A DNA stretch of 64,000 bases from Folioceros fuciformis (taxonomy: Eukaryota > Anthocerotophyta > Anthocerotopsida > Anthocerotales). The stretch lies in contig JBNGIO010006164.1 in assembly GCA_049999805.1 (NCBI GenBank), positions 27,769-91,768 on the forward strand, in the 5' to 3' direction. Under the pieces are notes generated by a model that was given only the letters and a program-made list of their open reading frames with translations, did not search any database and was not told where the DNA came from. This document shows, piece after piece, positions 34,189-46,700 of this stretch; within the stretch, counting starts at the first letter, position 1; each line of letters starts with the position of its first letter. Made by a program: the position numbers and the translations under genes.

Positions 34189-34930
34189 CGTTCAGGCATC
34201 CCTGCTGGTAGCTGAGGCTACCGATGGCTTCTGGCAGGACCCCCACCAACCCGGAGGATGGTGAGATCATACCCTGCAAACAGCTTCACCGAGAAAGAGA
34301 ACACCCTACTTTCAAAGCACCGAACAGCAGAAATGGTAATCACGAATGCGTTGTCCTCAATTGCTTCGTTCCAGAGAAAAGATGAATTCATTCGATTCTG
34401 ATAGTGACAAGATATCAGTCGTCCGACTATGCTCCGTGTCCCGCCATTGGAGCGCTTTCTTATTCACTAACGTGTGGAAACGCTAATTCACAACACAGAA
34501 CACGCTAATTGACAACACAGAACCTTTGATTCAAATGCTCACTTCGCTACAAGCTTCTCGGTTATCATTGCACATTGAAAAACACTTAGTGCAATCACAG
34601 TTCATCAAGCACTTAGTGCATCACTATCATCAAGCTTTCTAGGCGAACTTTCAAAAGAATGTTCTTTTGAAAGTTCAAGCGATCATTCTTTCCTCCTCAC
34701 TATATACCTCCATTGGATATCCTATAATGCATCCAACTTTATAGGTTCACCCAAATAATATTTGATCTCCTCAAAATCGTTTTTTTAAAAGTCTGATTAT
34801 ACATAGCTCAAGCTACAGCCAAATTACAATACTTGCTCGCGTAGATGCGTAAGGTGTTAGTCTACATACTAACTCCTAAACTGCAGAGGTAAACAAACCA
34901 GAACTAGCGTGCAAGTGAGAGATCCCTCAT
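34189..34930. other. Intergenic upstream of the PPR-DYW gene
   Basis: No gene. Contains a 22-bp direct duplication around 34483-34526 ('acgctaatt' plus 'acaacacagaac') and the palindrome described at 34645-34676. Confidence 0.5.
34645..34676. repeat. Perfect 15-bp inverted repeat with a 2-nt spacer
   Basis: GAACTTTCAAAAGAA, then TG, then its exact reverse complement. The near-zero loop makes a strong cruciform or hairpin. No transposon ends were tied to it. Confidence 0.85.
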
Positions 34931-35004
34931 CAATGGGTGGCTCACCGACCCCACGGGCAGGAGTGGTTTCACTGGCCATTATGCTCGAGGAATCCAGCTG
35001 ACTT

Positions 35005-35530
35005 CTACTCTGTTCGTCTGAACTTGTTGTGTGCAGGAATACGAATGCTCTCTGCAGTCACCAAGATCGGTTCCCAGATACGCCAAAGTAAAGCTTTCCT
35101 TGATACCGAGTCATGGCCGCCATAGACCATTGTTGTCCAATTTTGCCACAGGGTGAAGAGAGCCAGAGACCAGTCCACTCCCCACCACTGCTTTTGGACT
35201 AGAGGCTCTCCTGTCCGTTCGTCAAGCCCGAAAAGGGCGGTTTGCTCTGTAACCACAATGGTTCTCTCTGCGGGGAGGTTTTGAAGCCACTTGCCAACTT
35301 CAATCCAGACACCTTGCGCATAGTCGCACTGAAAGAAGATATGTTGGCTTTTGTGAGATGCGCCAACACTACAAAGTCTACACCATTCCTCCCCCGTGGC
35401 CACCAGCAACCCGTCCCAGCGATCTGCGTTAGGTAGACAAGCTTGGAAGAAACACCAGATGGTAACCCGCACCTTGGGGGGTACCCCAGTGGTCGACCAC
35501 AGGAGTTTAATCGTTGCCCTCTAGCGATCC
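35005..35530 (-). mobile_element. LINE 3' fragment with RT zinc-binding domain
   Basis: The minus strand encodes VRVTIWCFFQACLPNADRWD, then EEWCRLCSVG and HIFFQCDYAQGVW. This C..C...H....C arrangement after a 'Lpt..L' segment is the zf-RVT domain found at the C-terminus of plant L1-type ORF2. The frame is open for about 155 codons and extends upstream with a stop (TIKLLWSTTGVPPK). It is the natural continuation of the ORF2 fragment at 40640-41226, from which it is separated by about 5 kb of other element DNA. Confidence 0.8.
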
Positions 35531-37650
35531 TTGGAGAGCCTCAATCTCGAAGCCAATCGACTTCGCTAAGGAGATTTCTGTGCGCACACTAGTCGGAGTA
35601 GATGGTTGTTGAAGGAAAGTTGAAAAGTGATATCGTGTTCCCCTGCATCCTTCTAGAGCTCCCAGGCCACATATATAGATAAGGTCTCATCACTAATTCC
35701 CAATTCTCCTTCAATCAAAACCAACATCTTACAAGACTTTGTTGCAAAGGTTGCTTCTTGTGGACATGTTCTTCTTGGGTGAGCTAATGCCCCGCACGCC
35801 TAGCTCTGTAAAGCGTAGTTATCCCTCTCAGGCACACACCACCGATCATGCCTTCCTCCCTGCCTACATCCTCCAGAGGCCCTTCTGCATTCAAAGTCCT
35901 GTAAGATAGATTCCCACTGTCTTCTGTTAGTGATGACACGAGCACTGCCCAGTCGAAATCTAGGGGGGCTGCATCCTCCTCTTAGTCAGAGCCTCTCATC
36001 CTATCTTCCATGGGGTGGGCCCCTGGAGGAAAATATTGTACCCGGGGGTGCTGTGAGGTCCACACAAACCCTCTTTGTTGTTATAGCACTAGGATTCGAT
36101 CCCAAGGGAATGATTTGTGTCAAATAACACAGGTTTCTTCTAAAAGTCAGTTACTACCTAGGTTGGACTTCAACTACGCCAGCTCCGCTACCTACAGGTT
36201 GAACTACCCCTACCTCCGTCCCTGGACTACCTGACAGACCTACTCGGCTACTGGGGTGGGGGTCTCTACAACTACCGACCCTTCAACTACCGAGGTAGGG
36301 GCTCAACTACCGGTAGCCACTTGGGCTACCTTCGTCGTCTTTCAACTACCGGTAGCCGCTTTGGCTACCTCCGTGGTGGGTCCCACTTTCTTTCTCCTTC
36401 TCTTTCTCTCTTTAATTCGCTCCTTCTCTCTCCTCTACTTTGGGGTTACCCTCTAATACTTACTTTACCAGTCCTTGCCTTTCAAACCGCCAGCAGCTTA
36501 CCTCCAGTTGCGCCCACCTACGTACTCACAAACCTCCCCCCTTCCTCGTCAACCCTTCAGCGCCTCGACCGAAACGCACCACCGTCCGTCATACACACAT
36601 CGGCCCTCAGAGAGTCGCGAGGAGCCTTCTGGCAGTACAGTTCCCAACCTATTCACGTAACCCCCAAGCCTGAACTCAAGTCGTTTTGCTCTTGATTGCC
36701 TTTCAGCTACACACGCGCCAGGGTCTTGTTGGTGTTCGATCTTTCCAACTTAGCTACTCCTCTTTCATGGTTCTTCTTTCTCTCACACTTCCGGCACATG
36801 CCCTTGGTTCGCAGCGCCTCTCCGCGACGCCTCCAACATTTCCCTTTTTTTATTATAGTCTCCAGTCTCTTTCACTCTCACAGGGATCTCGGCAACTTTC
36901 ACCATGCAGCCATCTCGTGTTTCTGCCACCACTCTTCACCTCTCACATACACACTCCAGTCGCGTGGTAATGTCCTGACGACCGTTCAACGTCTTGCACT
37001 CACACTCGCTGCCTCTCTTGATCCCGCTGCATCGCTTGTTCACATTTTCTTGACTCCATACTCAGTCCTGCCTCTCCGGGACTTCTCCTATGGAATTAAG
37101 GAATGCTGAAACACCGGGGCTAAGGGAAGGGATACCCACTTCCACTCCGAACTCACGAATTCGGCCTCGGCGTCCTCACCACTCCACGTGATCGCCCCTG
37201 GGATAGATGGGGAGCTCGTCTCCTACTCGACGAGGTTCCACCTCCCGATTCGTCCCTTGGCTCGATCGCGGAGCATCCACCACCTGCACCCACACCCCCA
37301 GGTTGCTACATGTGCGTGCTTGCCTGGACCTCCTGTCCGGCAACGTCCATCGCTAGACTCCTGCAAGGTTGGGTGGTTGGGCTGATTTTTGCTAATTTCC
37401 CAGGCCTCAAGCTGGCCTCTTATACACGGTGGTGGCGGTCTTTCCCCTATAAAGTCTGTCAGGGGTCAGTCGGCGCTCTTAAATCCCAAGCGGCTCCGGT
37501 CCAAGTAAAAGCATTCCAAAAACAAACGCTATCCTAGCCTGCAATTACTATCGCCACTCTCCACACCGCTGGCGCCTTTCCCCCAGTTTGCACGCGTCTC
37601 CTCTCACTGGTCCCCCTCTTGCTCTCCTACCCCTCCGCTAATCGGGCAGA
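35531..37650. other. Pyrimidine-rich repetitive DNA, unassigned
   Basis: Long CT-rich stretches on the plus strand (for example 36380-36460) and repeated CTACC words between 36140 and 36370. No protein similarity recognised. Probably part of the element inserted between LINE fragments; no LTR pair could be matched by eye. Confidence 0.4.
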
Positions 37651-38345
37651 TCTTCCCACAGGATGTCTACGTCACTACTACTGTTGGACCTTTCCAACGG
37701 CGGCACAAGTGGCCCCGCCGCTGAGAACCACTGTTCCCCCTTCTCCTCTGGTTATTGAGGATGGCAACATACTCTCGTTCTACCCATCGTTGGGCCTCTT
37801 CTTCCGTCAACTCCTCCGCAATTGCCTCCGCATAGCAATGGGGCAGGCTTGTCATCCACCAGCTGTAGCGATAAAGTCCCTTGTAGGTCCTCAGATGCCG
37901 GCCGTAGCCCCGCGTCCCTCCTTTGCCCATACGTACATACAGAAACAATTTAAGAACTCTGGCCCCTTCCACATAAAGACCTGGCACATAGGAAGCCTCC
38001 TCCTCATACTGCAGCACAACCCGACCTTCTGTCATAAAGGAGGTGCTTACCCCTTTCTCCCTTGGGCTACCGTGGGCTGTCTGTTCCCCATCTTTCTGGG
38101 GTACCTGAAGATCCTTCACTCGTCCAGCTGCTGCTTCCTCCGGCTCTGTCCTTCTGGTGCGGATCAATCTCCTGGAGCGCCTAGGCTCAAGCGCCTTTGC
38201 TATTCCTTCCTTGGTTCCAAGGCTGGTCCCTCGGCTACTCTGCGCTCAACCGGGCTACCGGAAACCATGGCGACTACTCGGCTACCGGTAGTCCGCTCGA
38301 TTACCGGTTCCCCTGCTCAACTACCGGTAGCCTCTTCAGCTACCG
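36300..38345. repeat. Four copies of the palindrome CTACCGGTAG
   Basis: Exact copies at 36307-36316, 36346-36355, 38282-38291 and 38321-38330, with several one-mismatch relatives around them (for example 'cgattaccgg', 'cagctaccgg'). They come in two pairs, each pair 39 bp apart, start to start. Confidence 0.8.
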
Positions 38346-40010
38346 GGGTCGCCGTTTGACTTGGGCGCCCAACCTTACCCTTCCCCTTCACTCTCTCTCT
38401 GGCTTCATCTGGCTCCCGCTTGTACCTGTCAGCCAGCTTCCAGGCCTGTTCCACGGCTGCTATCTCTAGCTCTTGCGCCTTGGCCATCTCCTGTTGTATC
38501 TCTAGGTTAGTCTCATGGGCCTCCCTCACCTAAGCTAGTACAATCCCCTGTTGCTCCCTTAGCGCTTGGACCTCGGCCTTCGCATGGCGTACCTCTTCCT
38601 CAACCTGTGCCTTCTCTTTATCCATGACTCGTTGTCTCTCCTCCAGCTGTTGTCGCGCCGCCTCTGATTCTGCCAGTAGCCTCCGGGCTTCAGCCTCCTG
38701 CTGGCATGCCTTTGCTTCCTTCCCTTAGGCCTCGGCTTCTCGTTCCGCCTGCACACTCAGCCAGGTTAGTGCCCTAGCAGCCTGGTCTAAGGGATCTGCT
38801 TGGGCCTGTACCATCGCGGCAGTCAGCCCTGGCAGATCCACCTCCTGCGTTTTTCCAACAGTCATTCCCCTCGCCGTAATCTGCTTGCCTAGAAACTCCC
38901 TCAGCTTCTCCAGGTCTCCCACCTGCAGCCTATCCTTCTGAGGAATGCTCCTGAAAATTTCCTCCCATCCTGAAAAAGCTCCTTGCGCTGAAACGTGCCC
39001 TAATTCGCTCTCATGCCTGGGAGGAATTAACTCGGCGGCTAACGTCTGCTCCTGAGATCCCTCCAACCTTGCTTCATCCTGCCCCTACTCTTCCACTCCT
39101 TAATCCATAACCCCCTTATTAGCGAGCCCTTGTTCTACCTCCTGTTCTTATACAGCCTGCTCCTTGTGTTTGCCCTTTGGTTCGCTCCAGGGCTGTCTCT
39201 GGTGTCTCCGGCCTACTCCCTCCTCTCGTGCTCTGCCCGCTGACCCATCTCCTCTTGGCAAGGGTCCTCCCCTGAGCTGCTGCCCTCTTCTTAGGCCTGA
39301 CGGGAACCTCCCTCTCCGAGTTGTCCCCACTACCCGACACCCAACTGTTGGAGTCAGCCTTCACTGGTTCAGCAGGCTTCCATTTTACATCCATGATTGG
39401 CCTCCACATGTGCAGTGAAGCCAACACCTCCAATTCCGACACCAAGTTAGCATAACTATAAATATGCACTAGAAACGGGGAAGTCATCGAGGGCTGAGGA
39501 GAGGGCAGGGTCAAATTCTACCTCTCCTCGTCCATCCTAGCATACAGAATTTTTCCCCAATCAATCATGGTCCCCTTCACTACCTCATGCACACACAGGA
39601 GCATCTGGTCAGACAGATAATCCTGTTTGCGAACCTGGAGAAAACTAAGAAACCACCTGGCCAGACCCATCAACTGCGGGCTCGCCATGTTGCGAACCAA
39701 CCATCCATTAGCCTCCTTCTTCGTGCCTGGTTTGAGTAGTCCTTCAGCGTCTCCTGTACCCCCCCGTTTCCTCAGGGACTCCAGCACCAATCCTCCCTCT
39801 TCTCGCTGGTCACGACCATACACCCTCCTCACTAGCTCCAGGTTCCACCCCTGCTGTCTGCCTCTGATCCCCTTCTCACGGACAGGTTCTCTCATCCTCA
39901 GGGTGCACTCCCTGACCAACTGTGGCGCTGCGTGGTTCCACTTCTGGGTCATGAAACCCAGACCCAATTCATCCACCAGCCCTCCTGCTCCGACCTTCCA
40001 GTGTTCCATG
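37660..40010 (-). mobile_element. Retroelement or transposon protein remnant
   Basis: Consecutive minus-strand frames (39518-40009, 39119-39514, 38725-39066, 38317-38529, 37667-38167) read like one decayed protein-coding region broken by stops and frameshifts. The first part, LMGLARWFLSFLQVRKQDYL through CVHEVVKGTMIDWGKILYAR, resembles the 'putative plant transposon protein' domain found in plant retroelement polyproteins. A Glu/Gln/Arg-rich coiled-coil-like part follows. The family call is from pattern memory and is tentative. It appears inserted within a LINE. Confidence 0.45.
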
Positions 40011-40639
40011 TTGGGTCACAAGAGTAGGTCGATCCGGGGATCAGGAGGTTCCCCTTCCTGCTCGGGTACTCCAGGCAGCAGTTCAGGACATGACCTCATC
40101 CTGCCAATCTCCTCCTCGTGTTCCGGCTTCTGCGGTCCCTTCTCTCTCTCGCTGAGCACTCACTGCTTGCCTCGGCCCGTCTTGTTGCCTCAGCGTCTGC
40201 TTCCCCCTTCACGTTTCGAAGACTAACTTAATTCCCCTCCAGACTTCCCTTTAGGGTTTTTAAACTAGCCGTTTTCTTCTCTCACTATTGCCAGTTAGAC
40301 TACCACCAGTCGTCCTTTTCGCGACAGTTGCCCCACTAGCCACCGTCGCCCAGTCACCTCAACCCATCCTTTTTCCTAAATCCACAACTAGCTAGCCCCC
40401 TTCCCTCCTCATTTCTATTCCTTATTTGCAAAAAAGGGGGGGGTATATACAACCTCCTAAATGCCCCCGAACCACCAAGGCCCAAGGACACCCTCACTCA
40501 CTCACTTCCAGATCGTGGTCTTCAATATCCCAAACACCCAAAGACCAAGGCGATTTTTGGGTATGAATACCCCCATCTCATTCACATACTAAGCCGATTC
40601 GCTCGTTCCTTCACACAAAAAATCACAGCCTGCTCATTT
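40011..40639. other. Repetitive spacer at the edge of the inserted element
   Basis: CT-rich DNA with an A6/G8 run near 40430-40442. No coding similarity. It may hold the terminal region of the element whose coding remnant lies at 37660-40010. Confidence 0.35.
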
Positions 40640-41226
40640 TGTCACTCAAAATGGGAGTGTCGAAAGTTTTTTTCCTCTACAGCCCCCCACACGTGAATGC
40701 CCACCTGGGCCTGCTGTAATAGCGCCTACTTCACCTCCTCTGCCATCCCTTTCTGTAGCTATGCAACCATTAGTCTCACATGTCGAATTGGAGTCCCAAA
40801 CTCTGCACGAACTTCCTCCGTTGTTTTCCATCCTTTGTTTACACGGTTCCATAGGTGCTCGAGCTGCACAATGCCTCTTCTACCAAAGGAACCAAAAATA
40901 TGGGAACAGTACACTCTCGAAAGGAAGTCCTGTGACCAGAGCCCCTTGAACCCTTGGAGAGGGAGACCCAGCGTGTCGTCTCTATTCCTGGGTATGGCGG
41001 GTTGAAGGAGAGTCTTAACTTCCAAGAAGTTGCGCCATATTGAAGGAAAAAGTGGAGAACACTCTCTGGTGTCAAGTAAGGGTCTATCCGCCAATAAGTT
41101 GTCCATAGACCTCCACCCCCGGGCAACCGCTTGAGTTTGCTGCAAGTGTTGGGTTAACCAACTTTTCCAAGGGTAGCCAATTGGACCTTTTTTTGCGAAG
41201 AAAATAATTCCGATTAATATTGTCAT
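40640..41226 (-). mobile_element. LINE ORF2 fragment (RT to zinc-finger connector)
   Basis: The minus-strand frame has MDNLLADRPLLDTRE, SIWRNFLEVKTLLQPAIPR and LEHLWNRVNKGWKTTEEV, typical of the stretch between the RT thumb and the zf-RVT domain of plant LINEs. The frame is open for about 155 codons. It lies downstream, in element orientation, of a second LINE that already has its own zinc finger, so it belongs to a different copy. Confidence 0.7.
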
Positions 41227-41429
41227 CCTCTTACAATACTAAGGGGACCCTACTCACGTATTTACAAAGCATGAGTACCATGGTCAGGAGGAAAAACCGA
41301 CCTCATGTCCAGACCTCAGGACATGACGTAGAAAATGCTCATCACCCTGACACTATCAGCCTGCTCAAACCATTCACCTACTAGGTCCATTTAGATTTAA
41401 ACCTCACATTCACCCGAAGACCATGGGAG

Positions 41430-43719
41430 CTCACCTTCCCCAAGGGCAGGCGTGATTCTTGTGTTCTTCATTCCCAGGAAATAGGAAGCTCGCCGACTTC
41501 CACTCTCTCCGCTTGAATCGTTTTTGATGGGACTGCCTCAGACTTTTTGCTGCAATCAATAAGTGCTCCCAAATGCGCCAGAGAAGAGCCTTAGATGAGG
41601 CCGGCACCGTTCCTCCATAGACCACGGAGGACTAGTTGACCCAAAGATGGAAAAGACAAGACCACAGTAACCCCCACCATTGCGAGTGAAGTAGAGCTTT
41701 GCCAAAGGTTGCATCCAACCCAAATAGGGCAATTTGTTCAGTGATCCTGAGGTTGGTGCCGGGAAGAATTCTTTGCAACCACCTGCCCACCTCACTTTAT
41801 ATCTCTTGGGCAAAGCTGCAGTGGAAGAACAAGTGCTTACTTTTGTTTGGGGCACCATAGGTACACAGTCGACACTAGTCTTCTCCCGTTGCAACCAGCA
41901 ACCTATCCCATCTATCCCTAAACCCACTCGTCCATGAAAGGCTTGATGCGGTTGGCCAGTACCTTGGCTATCACCTTGTACGTAGTTGTAAGCAATGTGA
42001 TTGGGCACCAATTGGAGATTGAAAGACTGGTGTCCTGCTTAGGCAGCAAGGTGATGACCCCCATGTTAAACCAACTCCCCACGCTACCCTCTTCCGAGAT
42101 CATGGCCACCGCCTTCATGAATAAAGGCTCCATAAACTCCCAGCCCCACAGCAAAAACTCTGGCGGGATACCATCATGCCCAAGGGATTTATTCCTCGGC
42201 ATCCCCTTCAACGCCTGAAGTACTTCATCCACAGTAATCAGCATATCCAACGCCCTGCGTTGAGCCTCAGACACCTTAGCCGAAAGTGATTCGTAGGAAG
42301 AAGACCACAGATGTTCCCACCCTGCCACCTTTCCCACACTCGAGAAAATTCCCACAAAGAAGAGGGCAATGAGCTTTTTTAAACCTTCCAATGACTCTTA
42401 CATCACTCCTTAGGCGTCTGGGAGAGCAGGAAGTCTCGCCCTGGGTCGATTAGCAGCCACCTTATCAAAGAAGAACTTGGATGGGCCGGGCCGTCCCCTT
42501 CCCTCACCCACTTGACCTTAGCCCATTTAAACCAGCCTCTGGCTCTGTCTTCTTCCAAATTGGCTAGAGCGCATTGCACCTTCGTTTGCCGGGCTTCTTC
42601 TTCCATTGTGAAGTCGCGCTCCTCCCCTGTCCTTTGCAACCAGCTTAGTTCCTCTCTCCAAAAGCACTCTTGTTGGCGCAATTCCTTCATTCCTTGGACC
42701 CCTCGCCTCCTCAAGTACCTGGTTGCTTCACTGTTAGCGCATATCAATTTGGAAACAACAGGTTCTGCCCCTTGCTCTATTCCTTGCCATATGTTTTTAA
42801 CCTCCTCGAACACTCCCTTTTCCTTGAGCAAGGACGTATTCATCCGAAAGTTTTGCGTATGGTTCCTTTGCCGCCCCAAGTCCGGCGCAAGCCTCAGGTG
42901 CAAGCTAATTGGGTGATGGTCAGAAAGGATCGTACCAGCGAGAATACTGTACTCCTGCACACAGGCCAACCACCCAGAGGGAATATAAAACCTGTCCAAC
43001 CTGCGCGCTCCCAAATCACGTTGTTGTTGGTTAGTCCAGCTGAACTTCAACGATTGCGGTTGACGATGCGCTGGGAGGGCCAGCCAAGGGTCCTGGATAG
43101 CCAAAACGGTATCTCTTAGTTCTTGCCAAGACATAAGCACCGACCGAATATCTACAGGCCTCTCCCCTCGGATATCTTCCCGTCTTTCAACAAAGTTGAA
43201 ATCCCCCGCTAGCATCCACGGGATCTGTTCATCCAGATGTGCCCCCAGTCTGCACCAGAGGTTGCTCCTATCAGAGCGAGCATTGGGGGCATAGATATTA
43301 CATATGCCGAGTGGGCCTTGAGGTGTTTGCAACACTAGCCACACAAACCTTCCCCCTTCATCTTGACCCGTTTCCAAGCTATTGTGGGTGTGTTCTGGAT
43401 GAACAATTATAGACACGCCCCCCCGGGTTGCTGATACTCGCTAAGTTGAGCGCTCCCTATTGTTTACATCTTTTGCTCTGGCTGCCACCCATTCTGTTCT
43501 ACCTGGAAGGAATAGCTTCTTCACTCTTTGGATATTGTTTGTAGAAAGTTTATGCTCCTGTAGGCAAACAAAATCCCAAGTAACCTCCTCTTCTAACAAG
43601 TGCTTCAGTCTCCTGCACTTCGAGGCCGTCTTTGACCAAGCCCCCAAGCCTCTCACATTCCATGAAATGATTCGTAGGTAAGGCCCCCTTTCATAGTTTT
43701 TTAGGGTGTCGATACCCAT
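41430..43719 (-). mobile_element. LINE ORF2 with endonuclease, internally deleted RT
   Basis: Minus-strand order: AP-type endonuclease start (ISWNVRGLGAW, CLQEHKL; 43441-43719), rest of the endonuclease (NIYAPNARSDR, LAGDFNFVERREDI, RRLDRFYIP, ILSDHHPIS; 42403-43416), RT beginning (KSLGHDGIPPEF, NMGVITLLPKQDTSLS, YKVIAKVLANRIKPFMDEWV; 41933-42391), then zf-RVT (CRLCTYG, HLFFHC; about 41430-41925). The RT palm with its catalytic FADD block is missing: the frame goes from FMDEWV almost directly to the zinc finger. Endonuclease catalytic residues (Asn, Glu, Asp-Phe-Asn, Ser-Asp-His) are intact, but frameshifts at 43416-43441 and 42391-42403 break it. Dead copy. Confidence 0.85.
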
Positions 43720-43729
43720 TTAACATGTC

Positions 43730-46700
43730 TTACTTGAGAATTTTCGAACCGCAGCAGGTTTGGGCACCCTAACCCCAGAGATGAGCCTAGATCGAGGCAG
43801 TTGATTGTTAGCTTTAAGGTCGAGGGACATTCTTTGAAGTCTTTTAGATTTTCGTATGGCAGGTGCACTCCTTCTACCCCCATCTCTTGTAAGCCTATCA
43901 GGATCTCCAACTGCCATATTCGGGGTCGAAATCCTATTTTTCTCCCATGGCACGTCTAGGGTCCACCTCCAGTTGGGAGAAAGCGGCATAGCTGGACCAC
44001 ATGCCTGTTTGAGGTGGATATCAGCACAATGTCGCTCACCCGTCTGATAAACCCCACTGAAGAACTCCACCTCCTTGCCTTCCTTACTGGCAAGCACCCC
44101 TCCGGAAGACAATGCTTCACTCGGGGCTTTTCCTTCCCCGAGTGAAGTTGCAGTACTAGAATAAGGATAGGAAGCAGCTCCCCCTCGTCTCTTAACTTAA
44201 CCAAGTACGAGTAAGTGTCCTGCATCTTCCTCGTAACCGTAAAGTGCACTGAGAAGTGTTGACCTTTCCGCTTGGCTGTTTTTTCTGACATCCGACTTCC
44301 CTGTCCCCGAATTGTTCTAGGATTCTCCTGCCCAGATGCGTAAACCCCTTGTTTTGCCATCTTACCCTGATCCCGACTCTTCTCCCAGGAACGTAATGGA
44401 GAGAGGCATCCTTCATCTCCAGAAAAAACCACTTTAACCTCATGCCAGACAGGCTCCCCCTCCTCCTCCTCGTCTGTACATGGGGTTGAGGTTGAGAACA
44501 AGTCGTCCTCAAAAATATAGACTGCGTTCTCACGCATGATAGGGCTTCCGCCCTTAGACAACGTCTTTGTCAAACCGATTGAGCCATTTTCTTCCTCCCT
44601 GGCACTCAATCGCTCTTCAGTGCTATAATTCCCTCCCCCTATCAAGGGATCCAACTTCTCATTATTTGAGCCCTTTCCTTGCATCCGGTATCCACCCCTC
44701 ATCCCTTCCACTACTTTGACCTTTTTTCCTTTCCGGGGAAGTTATGTCCATGGCCATCCGCTAAACCACCCTGTTCAGCGCTTTCCTTGCTTTGGCCACG
44801 GAAATCTGGTCCTGCCTCTTACACCTTGATATCGAATCATCCGAGATCCTGGTCCTCTTCCCTAGAGATGCCTTCGCATTTTTCTGTTTGGCTGGTATCC
44901 ACCCAGACATTGGCGCATTTAGCTCAGTTGGGGAAGCTGGAGGCGATTGTCCGACCGAATCCAGATCCCTAGCGGAACCAGGGTCCCACCTTTGCTCCAG
45001 TGTTTGGGCGGGGCGCCCCAACCCGTTGCCTAGTTGTTAAGATAACAAGCCCTGTCACACTTAGGGTTGTATGTATTTAATTTAGATTAAATATATTTAC
45101 TTAAAGTGAAACAACATGACTCCAGGTCATGAATATTTAAACATATTTCGTAATTGATATTTTATTCATCCAATTTTGGCAACAATCGTTTTTGCACAAT
45201 CACTAGCTATCCCTAGCTATCGGCTGATCTCCCGTCTCAGAGTTCTTCCCCAACACGTCGCCCACCATCGTATGCGAATTGCCGTGCTCTGAGCCCCAGC
45301 GCAGGTTCGAATGAGACAAAGTCTCCAAACCCTGTAAGGGAGAAGCCTGAGATAGTATTCCCGACGGGGCTCCACAGTTGGCTACAACTTCAGGATCGCC
45401 ACCCGTGAAAAAACCTTCCTCCTTCTCGACTCTGAGTGCCAGGGGCCTTTTTGCCTTGTTGCCTCCCGTTCGCCTCTTGTCAAAACGTCCGTCTCCTCAA
45501 AGCTTAGCCGTTACTCACAGGCTGAGTCCTCCCCCTGTCTTCCCACCGTATAGTCCCCACGAGTTGTATCAGCAGCTACCGCCTGGAGCAAGCCGTTGAG
45601 ACTGCCAGCCAGCACCTCCACCTCCCCCTGTAAAAACCCAGCTTGATCAACTTTGGCGCTGGAGATTAGCAAGTCTCCCGTTTTCCCCCGGCCTAACTGA
45701 TCGCACCCTGCAGCGCTTCCCACGACTGTATGTGCTCTAGATCTGGCTTGAGAGCAAAGTCCATAAGCCCCATGATCTTTTCCATTGTGTTGTCCACAGT
45801 CCCTCCTACTAACACCACCTTGTTCCTGCCCCGCCTCCAGAGCCAGGACTGATTCCACCCTCCAGCTCTCCCAAGAAAGATCCGCCCCTGCTTCATGACC
45901 TTGTTGGGAGGCAACGCCCGTACCCGCACCGGCGCTGTTAAGAACCAAAGGAAAGTGTTCACCCTCTGCCCACTACCTCATGAGCATTTGTAGAAGCTGC
46001 CTAGGATGTTCAACAGCACTGGCTCCCCCATCTGGTCGACTCGCCGCCATGCCCCCACCGCTCTCCTTCGTTTCATTAGCACCCACCGGATAGCCCCGCT
46101 GTATGTTCGTAACATGGGAATCCTCTTGCCTAGCCACACCCTCCCAACAGTTGGAGTCCAACTCCTGCTTCTCTCGAGGAACGGTTCCAGCCTTCTCCAT
46201 AGCTGAAGCAGCAGAGAGACTTTCCGGCCCCGACCCCCGGGAGCCAAACTACCTAGCTCCCAAGGACTGGGCGGTGGAACACCCCTGAGCCGAATTCTTT
46301 ACGCAACCTCCCCCCTCCGGTAACGCCTCAGCATCACCTTCATGAGTCACCTCTCCTCTGGCCGGCACTTCACCTAGAGAAAAAACCACCCCTCCTTGCT
46401 GGGCCAGCGGAACCACGTTACCCCCTGGACCCTCCTGAGAGGCCTGCTGTTGCTGCCAGAGTTGAAAGATCTCCCGCCTGCCCATCCTTTCCCCACCGAC
46501 AGGGCACTCATCCAGTGGCTTCCGAGGCCCTGCTCCAACCTGATTGGACTCCACTGCGTTACGCCACGCCTCCTGTGATACCCTGGTGTCGCCTTCCTGA
46601 GCCACCCTACCCCTTTCATGTAGCTCGTCCCCTGAGCGAATCTCTTCACCTTGCTGAGCCACATGAGCAACTTTTGCCTCTGGTCTTTCAAAACATTCGA

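Noticed and set aside
35531-40640. LTR pair flanking the insertion between LINE fragments
   Set aside because: Expected from the nested layout, but I could not match two long direct repeats by eye, so LTRs are not annotated.
41734-41937. Short plus-strand frames within the LINE region as host genes
   Set aside because: They lie opposite LINE ORF2 coding sequence and show no independent similarity.
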